Source: QHXQ01 sp036389395 (lineage in GTDB: Bacteria; Acidobacteriota; Blastocatellia; Pyrinomonadales; Pyrinomonadaceae). Taken from it: a stretch of DNA of 64,000 nt. The first letter of the stretch is position 1. Each line of letters starts with the position of its first letter. Positions 16,937 to 25,471 of this stretch are shown here, in pieces. The stretch is from contig DASVPY010000012.1 of the NCBI GenBank assembly GCA_036389395.1, positions 1 to 64,000 on the forward strand, written 5' to 3'. The notes below the pieces were generated by a model that did no database searches, was not told where the DNA came from, and worked only from the letters and a program-made list of their open reading frames with translations. The translations under genes and the position numbers were made by a program.

Positions 16937-18259
16937 GTGGACGGAAGCAGACGGCGTGACGGCCGGGCCGAGTGTGTGGGTCGCGGCTTAACGACTCTCG
17001 TCCTGGTCGTCTGTCTGGCGGGCGTCGTGCGCGCGCAGGACGATCCCGTTAGGGAGTCGCGCCGTTATGTGCAGCAGGCGTTGGAGGCTTACAAGGCGAA
17101 GGATTATGCCGCGTACCTCGAACGCATGAGGCGGGCGCAGGCGTTGCGCCCCGGCCACCCGAGCTTGATGTACAACCTCGCGGGCGCTTACGCGCTGGTG
17201 GGCAACAGAGGCGTGGCGCGCGCGTGGCTCGCGCGCGTGGCCGCGATGGGGCTGGTCTATCAACCGGAAAAAGATAGCGACTTCGATGCGTTCAAAGAGA
17301 CGGCCGAGTTCAAGGCGCTCTTGACGAAGTTCGCGGCCAACGGCGCGCACGTCGGCCGGAGCGCGCCCGCGTTCACGCTCGCGGAGAAGGGGCTGGTGAC
17401 GGAAGGCTTGGCCTACGATCCCGTGACGGCGACGTTTTACGTCGGCAGCATCTACCGGCGGAAGATCGTCAGCGTGGACGCGCGCGGCGCGGCGAAGGAT
17501 TTCGCCGACGAGCGCGCGGGGCTATGGAGCGTGCTCGGCATGAAGGTGGACGCGCGCCGCCGCCGACTCTGGGTCACGAGCAGCGCGCAGCCGCAGATGG
17601 CCGGCTTCAAGGAAGAGGAGAACGGGCGCGCCGCCGTCTGCAAATTCGATCTGCGCACGGGCCGTCTGCTCAAGACGTACACGCTGCCGAACGCGCCGGC
17701 CCGGCACGCGCTCGGCGACCTGGCGGTCAACTCGCGCGGCGACGTGTTCGTCACAGACAGCCTACAGCCTGCCGTCTACGTGATCGAGCACGGCGAGGAC
17801 AAGCTCAAGCCGTTCGTCGAGGGCGCGCCCTTCGTCTCGCCGCAGGGCTTGGACTTCGCGCCCGGCGAGCGCCGCCTCTTCGTCGCCGACTACGCGCGGG
17901 GCGTCTACTTGCTCGACCTGGAGAGCCGCCGCGCGACGCTTCTGCCCGCGCCGCCCGACGCGGCGCTGCTCGGCATTGACGGTCTCTACTTCTACCGCGG
18001 CCGGCTCGTCGGCGTGCAGAACGGCACGAACCCGCAGCGCGTCGTCCAACTCTTCCTCGGCCGCGCGCTCGCGCGCGTCGAGCGGCTGGCAGTCGTCGAG
18101 GCCAACAACCCGCTCTTCGACGAGCCGACGCTGGGCGTGCTCGTCGGCGGGCAGTTCTACTATCACGCCAACAGCCAGTGGGGCGCGGTCAGCAACAAGG
18201 GCGAGCTGGCCGCGCCGGACAAACTGCGCCCGCACGTCGTCATGAAAGTGCGGCTCTGA
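16937..18259 (+). CDS. Exported beta-propeller (SMP-30/NHL-like) protein with N-terminal TPR-like region
   Basis: About 440 aa. The N-terminus has a signal peptide (LTTLVLVVCLAGVVRAQ), then a helical TPR-like section (LEAYKAKDYAAYLERMRRA, LMYNLAGAYALVGNRG), then a six-bladed propeller with recurring VDARRRRLWVTS, DLAVNSRGDVFVTDS, GLDFAPGERRLFVADY and GIDGLYFY strands, as in SMP-30/gluconolactonase and NHL proteins. I prefer GTG 16937 because GGAGG sits 11 nt upstream; GTG 16916 would put that ribosome site inside the coding region. Substrate unknown. Transcribed alone, converging on 18508. Confidence 0.78.
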   Translation: MDGSRRRDGRAECVGRGLTTLVLVVCLAGVVRAQDDPVRESRRYVQQALEAYKAKDYAAYLERMRRAQALRPGHPSLMYNLAGAYALVGNRGVARAWLARVAAMGLVYQPEKDSDFDAFKETAEFKALLTKFAANGAHVGRSAPAFTLAEKGLVTEGLAYDPVTATFYVGSIYRRKIVSVDARGAAKDFADERAGLWSVLGMKVDARRRRLWVTSSAQPQMAGFKEEENGRAAVCKFDLRTGRLLKTYTLPNAPARHALGDLAVNSRGDVFVTDSLQPAVYVIEHGEDKLKPFVEGAPFVSPQGLDFAPGERRLFVADYARGVYLLDLESRRATLLPAPPDAALLGIDGLYFYRGRLVGVQNGTNPQRVVQLFLGRALARVERLAVVEANNPLFDEPTLGVLVGGQFYYHANSQWGAVSNKGELAAPDKLRPHVVMKVRL

Positions 18260-18268
18260 GAAGACGGC

Positions 18269-18508
18269 TTAGAAGAACTCCTGCGTGCCGTCGCCGGACT
18301 TGACGGAGAGGAGCACGAGGCCGAAGTCGCGCACCCTGGCGAGCAGCCCGTGCAGCGCCGCCTGATCCGGCACGAAGCCGGAGATCGTCGTCACGTTGTC
18401 CGCGGCCGCGACGGTCATGCCGTCGAACAGGTCTTCGCGCCACGCGTCGAGCCGCCCCTTCACCTGAATCTCGTAGAAAGCTCTGTCCAACTCTTTGTCT
18501 CCGTCCAT
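18269..18508 (-). CDS. Small conserved-looking protein, unknown function
   Basis: A 79-aa protein (MDGDKELDRAFYEIQVKG start, ending DGTQEFF). The pattern of a short alpha/beta fold with GFVPDQAALHGLLARVRDFG resembles small proteins often encoded next to flavin or cofactor-independent monooxygenases, but no function is known to me. ATG 18508 is preferred to GTG 18517. It is 40 bp downstream of the FAD monooxygenase on the same strand, so probably the second gene of that operon. Confidence 0.65.
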   Translation of the reverse strand: MDGDKELDRAFYEIQVKGRLDAWREDLFDGMTVAAADNVTTISGFVPDQAALHGLLARVRDFGLVLLSVKSGDGTQEFF

Positions 18509-18548
18509 AACTGCCACCTGCCTTGGGGGAAAATTTGCGGCCGCGCGC

Positions 18549-20126
18549 TCAAGCCGCCTTCAGCATCGGGCGCGCGCCGAGCCGCTTCAGATAAACCCTG
18601 AGCCAGCGTGCAGACACGTCCGGCGAGATGCACGCGACGTGGTTGTCCGGCCGCAGCAGGACGGCGAACGGCTGCTGCGTGCCGAAGACTTCCGCCGCGC
18701 GCGGGTGCAGAGGTAGGTGCTGATAGTCCATTACGTGCTCGTACCCGTCGGCGAGCCGGCCGGCATCGGGCAGACCGGGGCACGCGCCGTCGGCGAACGT
18801 CAGCAGGTGGAACTTCGGCGCGCGCAGGCGGTCGTAGACGCTCGCGCCGCCGAGCAGGAAGTAGGGCATGCGGTCGCCGGCTTTGATCTTGAAGTCGCCG
18901 CCGGGTGCGTCCGTGCTGAGGGTGCGCCCGCGGTAGTTGATGCCGATCTGCGAGATGAGCGGGAAGAACCGCCGGCGGACGGCGGCGAGTTTGACGACGT
19001 AGCCGGCCAGCACGGGAAAGACGGTCGTGCGGAGCAGACTCAGCAGCGGGTTCGAGCCGGCGGCCAGCTCGAAGATGCGGTCGGTCGTCTCAAGCAGGCG
19101 GCGGGCGTTGGCGAGCCGCTCCTCGCTGTAGGTCGCCAGCAGCTTCTCGGCCGCGTAGCCGCGCAGCACGAAGGCGAGTTTCCAGGCCAGGTTGTAGGCG
19201 TCCTGTATGCCGGTGTTCATGCCTTGCGCGCCCGCGGGGCTGTGGACGTGCGCCGCGTCGCCCGCGACGAAACAGCGGCCGGCGGAGAACTTGTTGACGC
19301 GGCGCGAGTGTACCTTGTAGAGCGAGAACCAGTTGACCTCGGAAATCTCAAGCGCGAGCCGCGCCTCGCGCTTGATCTGGCGCTCGATCTCTTCGTACAC
19401 GACTTCGCCGCCGTCCGCGTGCGCGCCGTCGGGGAACGTGCCGACGATGCGGTAGCGGCCCGCGCCCTGCATCGGGAAGAAGGCGGTGAACACGTCGCGC
19501 GCCAGACAGACCTGCACGGCGTCGTGCGGCAGCGCCCACTCGACGCGCGCGTCGGCGACGTAGAACAGGCGCTCGAACGTGCTGCCCTCGAACTGAAGCC
19601 CCAGGCGTTGACGGACGCGGCTGCCCGCGCCGTCGCAGCCGACCAGGTACTTCGCGTTGATGTTCAGGCGGCGGCCGTCCGCGGTCTGCACGCGCGCCGT
19701 CACGCGGTCGTCGTCCTGCGAGAAGCTGACGAGTTCGGTGTTCCAGCGCACGTCGCGGCGGTGCGCGCGCAGGTAGTTGTAGAACAGCTCCTCGTTCTTG
19801 CTCTGTTCGAGGAAGAGTTGGTAGGGGTAGGGGCTGAGGTCGCCGCCGATGTCCGCGAGCGACATCTCGCCGCGCACGCGCCCGCCCGCGAGCAGCCGCA
19901 GCTTGCGCGCGACCGCGCCCTGCTCGACCGCCGGGCGTGCGAGGCCCATCTGCTCGTATATCTCCAGCGTCCGCGCCTGCACGCCGAGCGCCTTGGAGAA
20001 GCGGGTCACGCCCGCGTTCTTCTCGACGACGATGAAATCTATGCCGTACCTGACGAGCTGGCAGGCCAGCGACAGCCCGGTCGGGCCGGCCCCGACGATG
20101 ACAACCTCCGTCCTGATCGTTTCCAT
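18549..20126 (-). CDS. FAD-dependent aromatic-type monooxygenase
   Basis: A 525-aa class A flavoprotein monooxygenase. It has the dinucleotide-binding VVIVGAGPTGLSLACQL at the N-terminus, the DG motif YLVGCDGAGSRVRQ (~165), and the GD motif GRCFVAGDAAHVHSPAGAQG (~290) with GMNTGIQDAYNLAWKL. A C-terminal thioredoxin-like extension (FHLLTFADGACPG, AVLLRPDNHVACISP) is typical of the phenol hydroxylase/TetX-type larger members. Substrate unknown, probably an aromatic or polyketide-like compound. ATG 20126 has GGAG 10 nt upstream. Its upstream region carries a copy of the 46-bp shared element, in the same orientation relative to the gene as the copies before 20427 and 24381. Confidence 0.9.
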   Translation of the reverse strand: METIRTEVVIVGAGPTGLSLACQLVRYGIDFIVVEKNAGVTRFSKALGVQARTLEIYEQMGLARPAVEQGAVARKLRLLAGGRVRGEMSLADIGGDLSPYPYQLFLEQSKNEELFYNYLRAHRRDVRWNTELVSFSQDDDRVTARVQTADGRRLNINAKYLVGCDGAGSRVRQRLGLQFEGSTFERLFYVADARVEWALPHDAVQVCLARDVFTAFFPMQGAGRYRIVGTFPDGAHADGGEVVYEEIERQIKREARLALEISEVNWFSLYKVHSRRVNKFSAGRCFVAGDAAHVHSPAGAQGMNTGIQDAYNLAWKLAFVLRGYAAEKLLATYSEERLANARRLLETTDRIFELAAGSNPLLSLLRTTVFPVLAGYVVKLAAVRRRFFPLISQIGINYRGRTLSTDAPGGDFKIKAGDRMPYFLLGGASVYDRLRAPKFHLLTFADGACPGLPDAGRLADGYEHVMDYQHLPLHPRAAEVFGTQQPFAVLLRPDNHVACISPDVSARWLRVYLKRLGARPMLKAA

Positions 20127-20243
20127 AAACTTAAGCTCCTCGCTTCTCCTAACGTCTCTCGATCTTCCCCGCCGGCCGGGCGTGGCCTTTGGTCGTTAGT
20201 GCGCCGCCACGCCCGGCTGATGTCGTGGGGAGAATACGCGCGG

Positions 20244-20289
20244 GGCGGGTGTAGCGTGATGCGCCGAAAGGTGTATTTTGCGGATGTAA
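20244..20289 (-). promoter_or_regulatory. Shared 46-bp upstream element, copy 1 (FAD monooxygenase)
   Basis: Read on the minus strand it carries TACATCC, then CTTTCGG, then CTACACCCGCC, with the two TACA(T/C)CC boxes 35 bp apart. By my count it matches copy 2 at 35 of 46 positions. It ends 117 bp before the monooxygenase ATG. Copies 1 and 2 form an inverted pair in the 300-bp divergent gap 20127-20426. Confidence 0.6.
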
Positions 20290-20317
20290 TTCGCCCGCCC
20301 GGCAGCAATTCTTGCAA

Positions 20318-20363
20318 ATACACCCGCGAAATGTGCCTTTCGGGCCATGCGGCTACACCCGCC
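20318..20363 (+). promoter_or_regulatory. Shared 46-bp upstream element, copy 2
   Basis: ATACACCC, 19 bp ending CTTTCGGG, then CATGCGGCTACACCCGCC; 38 of 46 positions match copy 3 by my count, and similarity continues through TATCTTC to the AAGGAG ribosome site. It ends 63 bp before ATG 20427. No TTGACA-like box is present, which suits an activator-dependent promoter. Confidence 0.65.
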
Positions 20364-20426
20364 GGTCTTCTATCTTCGCGCCGCGTTCGCGAGAGATTCG
20401 ACCGAGGCGAAAGGAAGGAGACCTTG

Positions 20427-21134
20427 ATGAAGAGAGAACTCGTGGTGAGAAGAACGGGCGGCGCGGCGGGCCGCCGGGTAGGCTTGGGCGTCGCGTTCGC
20501 GCTGCTGGCGTGCGTCGCCGTGCTGGGGCAGCAGGCGCAGCGTTTCGCGCAGGCGCAGCAGGAGAACGCGCGGCAGTTGCGGCAGTACAGTTGGCAGTCG
20601 CGGCGCGAAATCCGCAAGGGCGGCGAGACCAAGAGCGTGCAGCTCTACTCGGTGCGTCACGACGTTGACGGGACGCCGCAGCAGACGCAGATCGGCGGCA
20701 CGCCGCCGCAGCAAATCCCCACGCACGGCCTGCGCGGGCTGATGGCGAAGAAGAAGAAGGAGGACTTTATCGAACTGCTTGAGGGCTTGGGCGCGCTGGC
20801 GAAAGCTTACGGCGAACTCGCGCCCGACAAGCTGCAACGCTTCATGGCGGGCGCGACGGTGACGCCGGAGATGGACGCGCGGCAGAGTTTGGTGCGTATC
20901 GAGGGCGGCGGCGTCTTACAGCCGGGCGACGTGATGACGGTGTGGGTGGACGCGGCGACGCGCCGGCAGCGGCGGGTCGAGATTCTGACGACCTACGACC
21001 GCAAGCCCGTGCGCATCGTGTCGGAGTTTCAGGACTTGCCGGGCGGCCCGAGCTACACGGCCCGCGCCGTCGTGGACTACCCGAGCCAGGAACTCGTCAT
21101 CACAACCGACAACTTCGGCCACGCGCGGGATTAG
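20427..21134 (+). CDS. Exported protein of unknown function
   Basis: 235 aa with a signal peptide (GLGVAFALLACVAVLGQQ) followed by a Gln-rich segment (QRFAQAQQENARQLRQ) and a folded domain with many short strands (YSWQSRREIRKGGETKS, VRIEGGGVLQPGDVMTVWV, RVEILTTYDRKPVRIVSEF). This looks like a periplasmic beta-rich protein; I recognise no named family. ATG 20427 has GGAAGGAG 8 nt upstream. Its leader is about 75 percent identical over ~110 bp to that of the small gene at 24381, so the two are probably co-regulated. Confidence 0.75.
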   Translation: MKRELVVRRTGGAAGRRVGLGVAFALLACVAVLGQQAQRFAQAQQENARQLRQYSWQSRREIRKGGETKSVQLYSVRHDVDGTPQQTQIGGTPPQQIPTHGLRGLMAKKKKEDFIELLEGLGALAKAYGELAPDKLQRFMAGATVTPEMDARQSLVRIEGGGVLQPGDVMTVWVDAATRRQRRVEILTTYDRKPVRIVSEFQDLPGGPSYTARAVVDYPSQELVITTDNFGHARD

Positions 21135-21166
21135 CGTCGGTCGCGTGGTCGCGTGCGGCCGGGTTC

Positions 21167-21243
21167 ACACAGAGGGCACGGAGTTAGCACAGAGGGCACA
21201 GTAAAAAACTGTGTCCTCTGTGTGACCTCTGTGCCCTCTGTGT
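21167..21243. repeat. Family A inverted repeat (CACAGAGG type), probable bidirectional terminator
   Basis: 36-nt arms (21167-21202 and 21208-21243) complementary at 31 positions, counting two further G-T pairs as mismatches, with an AAAAA loop. It lies between convergent genes ending at 21134 and 21278. Related copies are at 24171, 42052, 58315 and 60472. Confidence 0.8.
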
Positions 21244-21277
21244 TAATTCGATCTACCGTTACACTCAACCGCCTGAC

Positions 21278-24016
21278 CTAGTTCAGTATCTTGAAGGTGC
21301 GGGCGCGCTCGATGGCCTGTGTGCGGTTGTGCACGTCGAGCTTCTGGTAGATGTTGCTCATGTGCCGCTTGACCGTGCCCGCGGAGATGAACAGCTTGTC
21401 CGCGATCTCCTGGTTCGACAGCCCCGGCACGACATGATGTAAGACCTCAAGCTCGCGCTCGCTCAGCGGGTCTTTCGCGTACCACCAAGGCAAGTCCGCC
21501 GTCTCCGCCCGGCTCGGCCGCGGCTTCTGCTCCGCCGCCGCCGGCCCGAACGCGTCCTTGAGCTTGAGCACGTAAGCGAGCAACGCCGGGCGCTCCGCCT
21601 CCCAACGCTTGCCCTCCTGTCTGAGCGCCTCCGCGAGCAACTGCGACAGCGCCTCGCCCTCGTCCACGAAGCTGCGGACGAAAGACTCCGGCTCGCCCAA
21701 CAGCAACGCTTCCGACAATGCGCTCACGGCTTCCGCCTGTTCGCCGCACGCCTGCCGCGCCAACGCTTCCAGGAGCAACACTTCGATGACGACGCGCTGG
21801 CGCGCGCCCGCCTCCGCCGCGTGCCGCAGCCGCGCCAGCAGCGGCAAGGCCTCCGCGGCCCGGCCCCGCGCCAGCAGCCAGCGCGCGTAGACCGTGTGCG
21901 GCAGTTCGCTGGCGTAGTCAGGCTCGTCCGCCGGCTTCAGCCCGCACGTCGCGGCCCAGCGGTCGGCGTGCGCGAGGTCGCCGCGGCGCAGGCGGACGAA
22001 GGCGTCGAGGGCTTGCAGCCGCCGCGTCGTCGCGTCGTCGTTATACTTGCGCACGCGGTTGATGGCGTTCTTGATCAACTCGTCGGACTGCGCCGTCTCG
22101 CCGGCCATGTCCAACATGGCGGCGAGAGCGCGCAGGTGCTCGGCGACGAAGACGATGTAGCTCTCGCGGCCCGTCTGGTGGATGAGCGTCAGGGTCTCGT
22201 CGAGGTGCGTCTTGGCCGCGTCGAGGTCGTTCCACTCGCGGTAGATGTCGCACAGGAAGCTGTGCGGGTAGATCAGCGTGTCGGGCAGGATGCGCCCGTG
22301 CTCCTTGGCGTAGCGGAGCACGCCTTGCAACTCCTCCGCCCCGGCCCGCAAATGCCCCTGCATGGCGCGGAGGAACCCCAGGCACGTCAGCCCCCAGAGC
22401 ACGAACATCGTGTGTTCCGCCTGCCGGTAGACCGGCAGCGCCGCGAGCACCGCCCGCTCGCTCTCCGCCATGTTGCCCCGCATGCAGGCGCAGCGCATCC
22501 GCGTCTGCAACACGACGGCGTGCTGCACCACGTCGCCGGGCCGTAACAGCTCCGCCGCCCGGTCGCTGCACTCGACGGCCCGCTCCACCTCGCCGCGCGC
22601 GACCGCCACGAGGCTGCGGGCCGTCCAGACCGTACTGAGCAGGCCGCGGCGCAGCTCCTCCGGCTCCGCCGTCTCCATGATACGGGCGTATTTTTCGACC
22701 TTGTCGAACTCCGTCTTGTAGAGCAGCGTCGGGATGTAACCGGCGAAGATGCGCGGGCGCGTCTTCAAGGCAGATTCGGGGATGGCTTCGAGCCAGTGCC
22801 GCAGCCGCTCGAACCCGCCGAGGGTGATGATCTGGTAAGAGATCGGCTCGATCAGGTTGAGCGCGCGCTCCCAGTCCTGCGCGGCCAGGGCGTAGTGGAT
22901 GGCCTCGTCGGTCAGCCCGTTCTGCTCGCACCAGACGCTCGCCCTGGTTTGCAGGTCGCGGACGAGACCCGCCTGCTGCTGCTTGAGCTTGAGGCGCAGG
23001 AGGTCTGCGAAGAGGTGGTGGTAGCGGAACCAGTTGCCCTTGTTGTCCAAAGGGATCAGGAAGAGGTTCGCGCGTTCGAGGTGTGCGAGGGTCTCGTGGC
23101 CGGTCTGTTCGAGCGTGAGCGCGTCGCAGAGCGCGCCGTTGAGGCGCGTGAGGACGGAGGTGCGGAGCAGAAAATCCTGCACGCCCGCGGGCTGACAGTG
23201 CAGGACTTCTTCGAGCAGGTAGTCAAGGATGAAGCGGTTGTCGCCCGCGAACTCGCGCACGAGGTCTGAACGGTTCGCCCGGCCTTGCAGGCTGAGCGCG
23301 GAGAGTTGCAGCCCCGTGATCCAGCCTTCCGTCCGCTCTTCCAGCGCGCGCACGTCGTCGGCGGCCAGCTCCAGCTTCATCACGTCGTTCAGAAAAGCGG
23401 CGGCCTCCGCGGCGTCGAACCTGAGATCGGCGGCCCGCACCTCGGTCAACTCGCCGCGGGCGCGCAGGCGCGCGAGCGGGAACGGCGGATCGATGCGGCT
23501 CAGGATGAGGACGTGGGCGTGCGGCGGGAGGCGTTCGAGCAGGAAGCTCAGGGCCTCGTGTATGCCCGGCTCGGTGATGACGTGGTAGTCGTCGAAGGCG
23601 AGCGCGAACTCAAGCTCGCGCTCGTTGATGTCGTAGAGCAGGGAGGTCAGCACCGCCTTGAGGGGCGGCGCGCCGGTGGTCTGCAAGTGGGTCAAAGTCT
23701 CCTGCACGAGCGCGGGATCGACCAACTGCAAGGCGGCGATCAGGTAGTCGAGGAAGCGCGCCGGCTCGTTGTCCTCTTCGTCGAGCGAGAGCCAGGCGAG
23801 CGGCAGCGCGCTCTGCTGCCGCCAGGCCGTGACGAGCGAGGTCTTGCCGAAGCCGGCCGGGGCGGAGATGAGCGTGAGCTTGCCGCGCAGCCCCGTGTTG
23901 AGTTGGGCGAGCAGGCGCGGGCGTGCGACGAGGGTCTGGCGCGCGGGCGGGAGGTAGAGCTTGGTGGCGAGCCGCTGGCCGTTCCAACCGATCTGCTTGC
24001 CGGGCGGCGAACTCAT
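21278..24016 (-). CDS. MalT-type LuxR-family transcriptional activator (STAND ATPase)
   Basis: A 912-aa regulator with the MalT/LAL layout. N-terminal KLYLPPARQTLVARPRLL precedes the P-loop SAPAGFGKTSLV (~52). The NTPase core follows with LAWLSLDEEDNEPARFLDYL and FALAFDDYHVI. A long helical/TPR middle (~380-800) precedes the LuxR helix-turn-helix at ~852-910 (LSERELEVLHHV, LSNQEIADKLFISAGTVKRH). Such proteins oligomerise on ATP and inducer and activate transcription. ATG 24016 has GGAG 8 nt upstream and fits the family start; the longer frame to 24184 runs into repeat DNA. The flanking genes share a 46-bp upstream element with direct TACACCC boxes, so this protein is a reasonable candidate for binding it; that is inference. 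Confidence 0.92.
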   Translation of the reverse strand: MSSPPGKQIGWNGQRLATKLYLPPARQTLVARPRLLAQLNTGLRGKLTLISAPAGFGKTSLVTAWRQQSALPLAWLSLDEEDNEPARFLDYLIAALQLVDPALVQETLTHLQTTGAPPLKAVLTSLLYDINERELEFALAFDDYHVITEPGIHEALSFLLERLPPHAHVLILSRIDPPFPLARLRARGELTEVRAADLRFDAAEAAAFLNDVMKLELAADDVRALEERTEGWITGLQLSALSLQGRANRSDLVREFAGDNRFILDYLLEEVLHCQPAGVQDFLLRTSVLTRLNGALCDALTLEQTGHETLAHLERANLFLIPLDNKGNWFRYHHLFADLLRLKLKQQQAGLVRDLQTRASVWCEQNGLTDEAIHYALAAQDWERALNLIEPISYQIITLGGFERLRHWLEAIPESALKTRPRIFAGYIPTLLYKTEFDKVEKYARIMETAEPEELRRGLLSTVWTARSLVAVARGEVERAVECSDRAAELLRPGDVVQHAVVLQTRMRCACMRGNMAESERAVLAALPVYRQAEHTMFVLWGLTCLGFLRAMQGHLRAGAEELQGVLRYAKEHGRILPDTLIYPHSFLCDIYREWNDLDAAKTHLDETLTLIHQTGRESYIVFVAEHLRALAAMLDMAGETAQSDELIKNAINRVRKYNDDATTRRLQALDAFVRLRRGDLAHADRWAATCGLKPADEPDYASELPHTVYARWLLARGRAAEALPLLARLRHAAEAGARQRVVIEVLLLEALARQACGEQAEAVSALSEALLLGEPESFVRSFVDEGEALSQLLAEALRQEGKRWEAERPALLAYVLKLKDAFGPAAAEQKPRPSRAETADLPWWYAKDPLSERELEVLHHVVPGLSNQEIADKLFISAGTVKRHMSNIYQKLDVHNRTQAIERARTFKILN

Positions 24017-24170
24017 AAACGCTCCTTTGGCTGGACGACTGGTTGCGGTGCGGCCTGGGCGGCCGGCGCTCGGTTTGAAGAAGAAGAATGACCCCGCCGG
24101 GCCTGGGTTTCGCGCCGGAGAATAGTCGAAAAGCGCCCCCGGTTCAACCCTTTTACCCGACGAAAAGATC

Positions 24171-24232
24171 AACACAGAGGGCACAGAGAGTCTTTACTGT
24201 GGCCTCTGTGCTTACTCTGTGTGCTCTGTGTT
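24171..24232. repeat. Family A inverted repeat (CACAGAGG type)
   Basis: AACACAGAGGGCACAGAG and its near-complement CTCTGTGTGCTCTGTGTT flank a short centre that holds a second, shorter pairing. Located in the 364-bp divergent gap between 24016 and 24381, immediately before copy 3 of the shared upstream element; the rest of that gap, apart from the leader of 24381, shows nothing. Confidence 0.75.
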
Positions 24233-24270
24233 GAATCCGCCCGCCCGCGACACTCAACCGCAAATTTCAA

Positions 24271-24316
24271 ATACACCCTGCAAATGTATCTTTCGGGATA
24301 TGCGACTACACCCGCC
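24271..24316 (+). promoter_or_regulatory. Shared 46-bp upstream element, copy 3
   Basis: ATACACCC, CTTTCGGG and CTACACCCGCC with the same spacings as copy 2, ending 64 bp before ATG 24381 (copy 2 ends 63 bp before its gene). The downstream TATCTTC, CGCCGC and AAGGAG blocks are also shared with copy 2. Confidence 0.65.
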
Positions 24317-24380
24317 GATTTCTTATCTTCACGCCGCCTCAAGGAACGAAACTGAGGCGGAAGGAAAGGAGACAGCACTG

Positions 24381-24692
24381 ATGCACTTAGTAATCGGCAC
24401 CGGCCAACCACGCAACATGGAGTTCGCCATCGTCACAGACCGCGAGGCGATCCCCGCGGACGCACAGGTCTACGCCATTTTCTCCGGCGCGTACGCCTCC
24501 GAGCAGCTCGACGAAGACCTCTTCGCCGCCATGACCGACGAAGAGTACTTCACGTTCCGCGCCTGCGCGCAGGACGCGCGCGCGCTCGAAGCCCGCAGCC
24601 GACGGAGCGAGCCGGCGGCCGCCGCCCGTTCGCTCCTGGACAAGTTCCGGCGCTGGCTGCCCGGCCGCGGCGTCGTCGCCCCGGCGAAGTAA
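24381..24692 (+). CDS. Small protein of unknown function
   Basis: 103 aa, MHLVIGTGQPRNMEFAIVTD start, a short alpha/beta region (IPADAQVYAIFSGAYASEQL), an acidic helix and an Arg-rich C-terminus. No signal peptide or known motif is seen. ATG 24381 has AAAGGAG 9 nt upstream. It shares its leader with the gene at 20427 and is followed 90 bp on by an ECF sigma factor gene, possibly in the same transcript. Confidence 0.65.
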   Translation: MHLVIGTGQPRNMEFAIVTDREAIPADAQVYAIFSGAYASEQLDEDLFAAMTDEEYFTFRACAQDARALEARSRRSEPAAAARSLLDKFRRWLPGRGVVAPAK

Positions 24693-24782
24693 ACAACCCG
24701 GCGGGCGCAGCGCCGTCAGACGTGCCGCGCCCGCGACTCGAAGGCAGACATCCGGCCCGCGCAGGCGTGGAGGGAGAAGGCG

Positions 24783-25370
24783 ATGAAAGTTGATGCGACG
24801 AATGCTGACGGGCAGTCGGCGCAGCCCGACGGTGAGTTGGCGCGGCTGGCGGCGTCGGGCGACGCGGCGGCCTTCGAGGAGATTCACAGGCGTTACCGCC
24901 GGCTCGTCTACGGCGTCGCCCTGCGCATGACCGGCAACCCCGTGGACGCCGAAGACTTGACCCAGGAGTCTTTCCTCTCCGTGCTCCGCCACATCGGCAG
25001 CTTCCGCGGCGACGCGCCCTTCGCCTCCTGGCTCTACCGCCTCGCGGTCAACCAGGTGCGGATGCACTTCCGCTGGCACAGGCGCAGACCCGAAGACCAG
25101 ACGACCGACGGGCGTATGCCCGAACCCCACGCCGTCGGCGCGCGCCGCGGCGACGCGCCCGCGGTGATGGAGCGCATCGCCATCGAGCGCGCCGTCAACG
25201 CCCTGCCGCCGGGCTACCGCGTGACCTTCGTCTTGCACGACGTTGAAGGGCGCGAGCACGCCGAGATCGCCCGCATGACGAACCGCACGGCGGGCAACTC
25301 CAAGTCGCAACTCCACAAGGCGCGGGCCCGCTTGCGCGCGCTGCTCGCGCACCCGGCCCCCGTGTTCTAA
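24783..25370 (+). CDS. ECF-family RNA polymerase sigma factor
   Basis: A 195-aa group 4 sigma factor. Region 2 is clear (AFEEIHRRYRRLVYGVALRM, DAEDLTQESFLSVLRHIGSF, FASWLYRLAVNQVRMHFRWH), as is region 4 (ALPPGYRVTFVLHDVEGREH, AEIARMTNRTAGNSKSQLHK, ARARLRALL). No anti-sigma factor is adjacent, which is unusual for an ECF gene; the next gene, 101 bp on, is the TolC homologue of an efflux operon. It may control that operon or act on a distant target. ATG 24783 has GGAG upstream. Confidence 0.93.
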   Translation: MKVDATNADGQSAQPDGELARLAASGDAAAFEEIHRRYRRLVYGVALRMTGNPVDAEDLTQESFLSVLRHIGSFRGDAPFASWLYRLAVNQVRMHFRWHRRRPEDQTTDGRMPEPHAVGARRGDAPAVMERIAIERAVNALPPGYRVTFVLHDVEGREHAEIARMTNRTAGNSKSQLHKARARLRALLAHPAPVF

Positions 25371-25471
25371 GGCCGCGGCGTCGAACCGCAAACCGCCGGG
25401 CGGGACGCAAGCAAGCCCCCGGCATGGGCGAAAAAATTCTGCGCGCTGGCGCGCACTGAGGTGACTGAGCA

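Noticed and set aside
18717..20426. Very long plus-strand frame running from opposite the FAD monooxygenase into 20427
   Set aside because: Only the part from ATG 20427 has a ribosome site and signal peptide; the rest is the antisense shadow of the monooxygenase gene.
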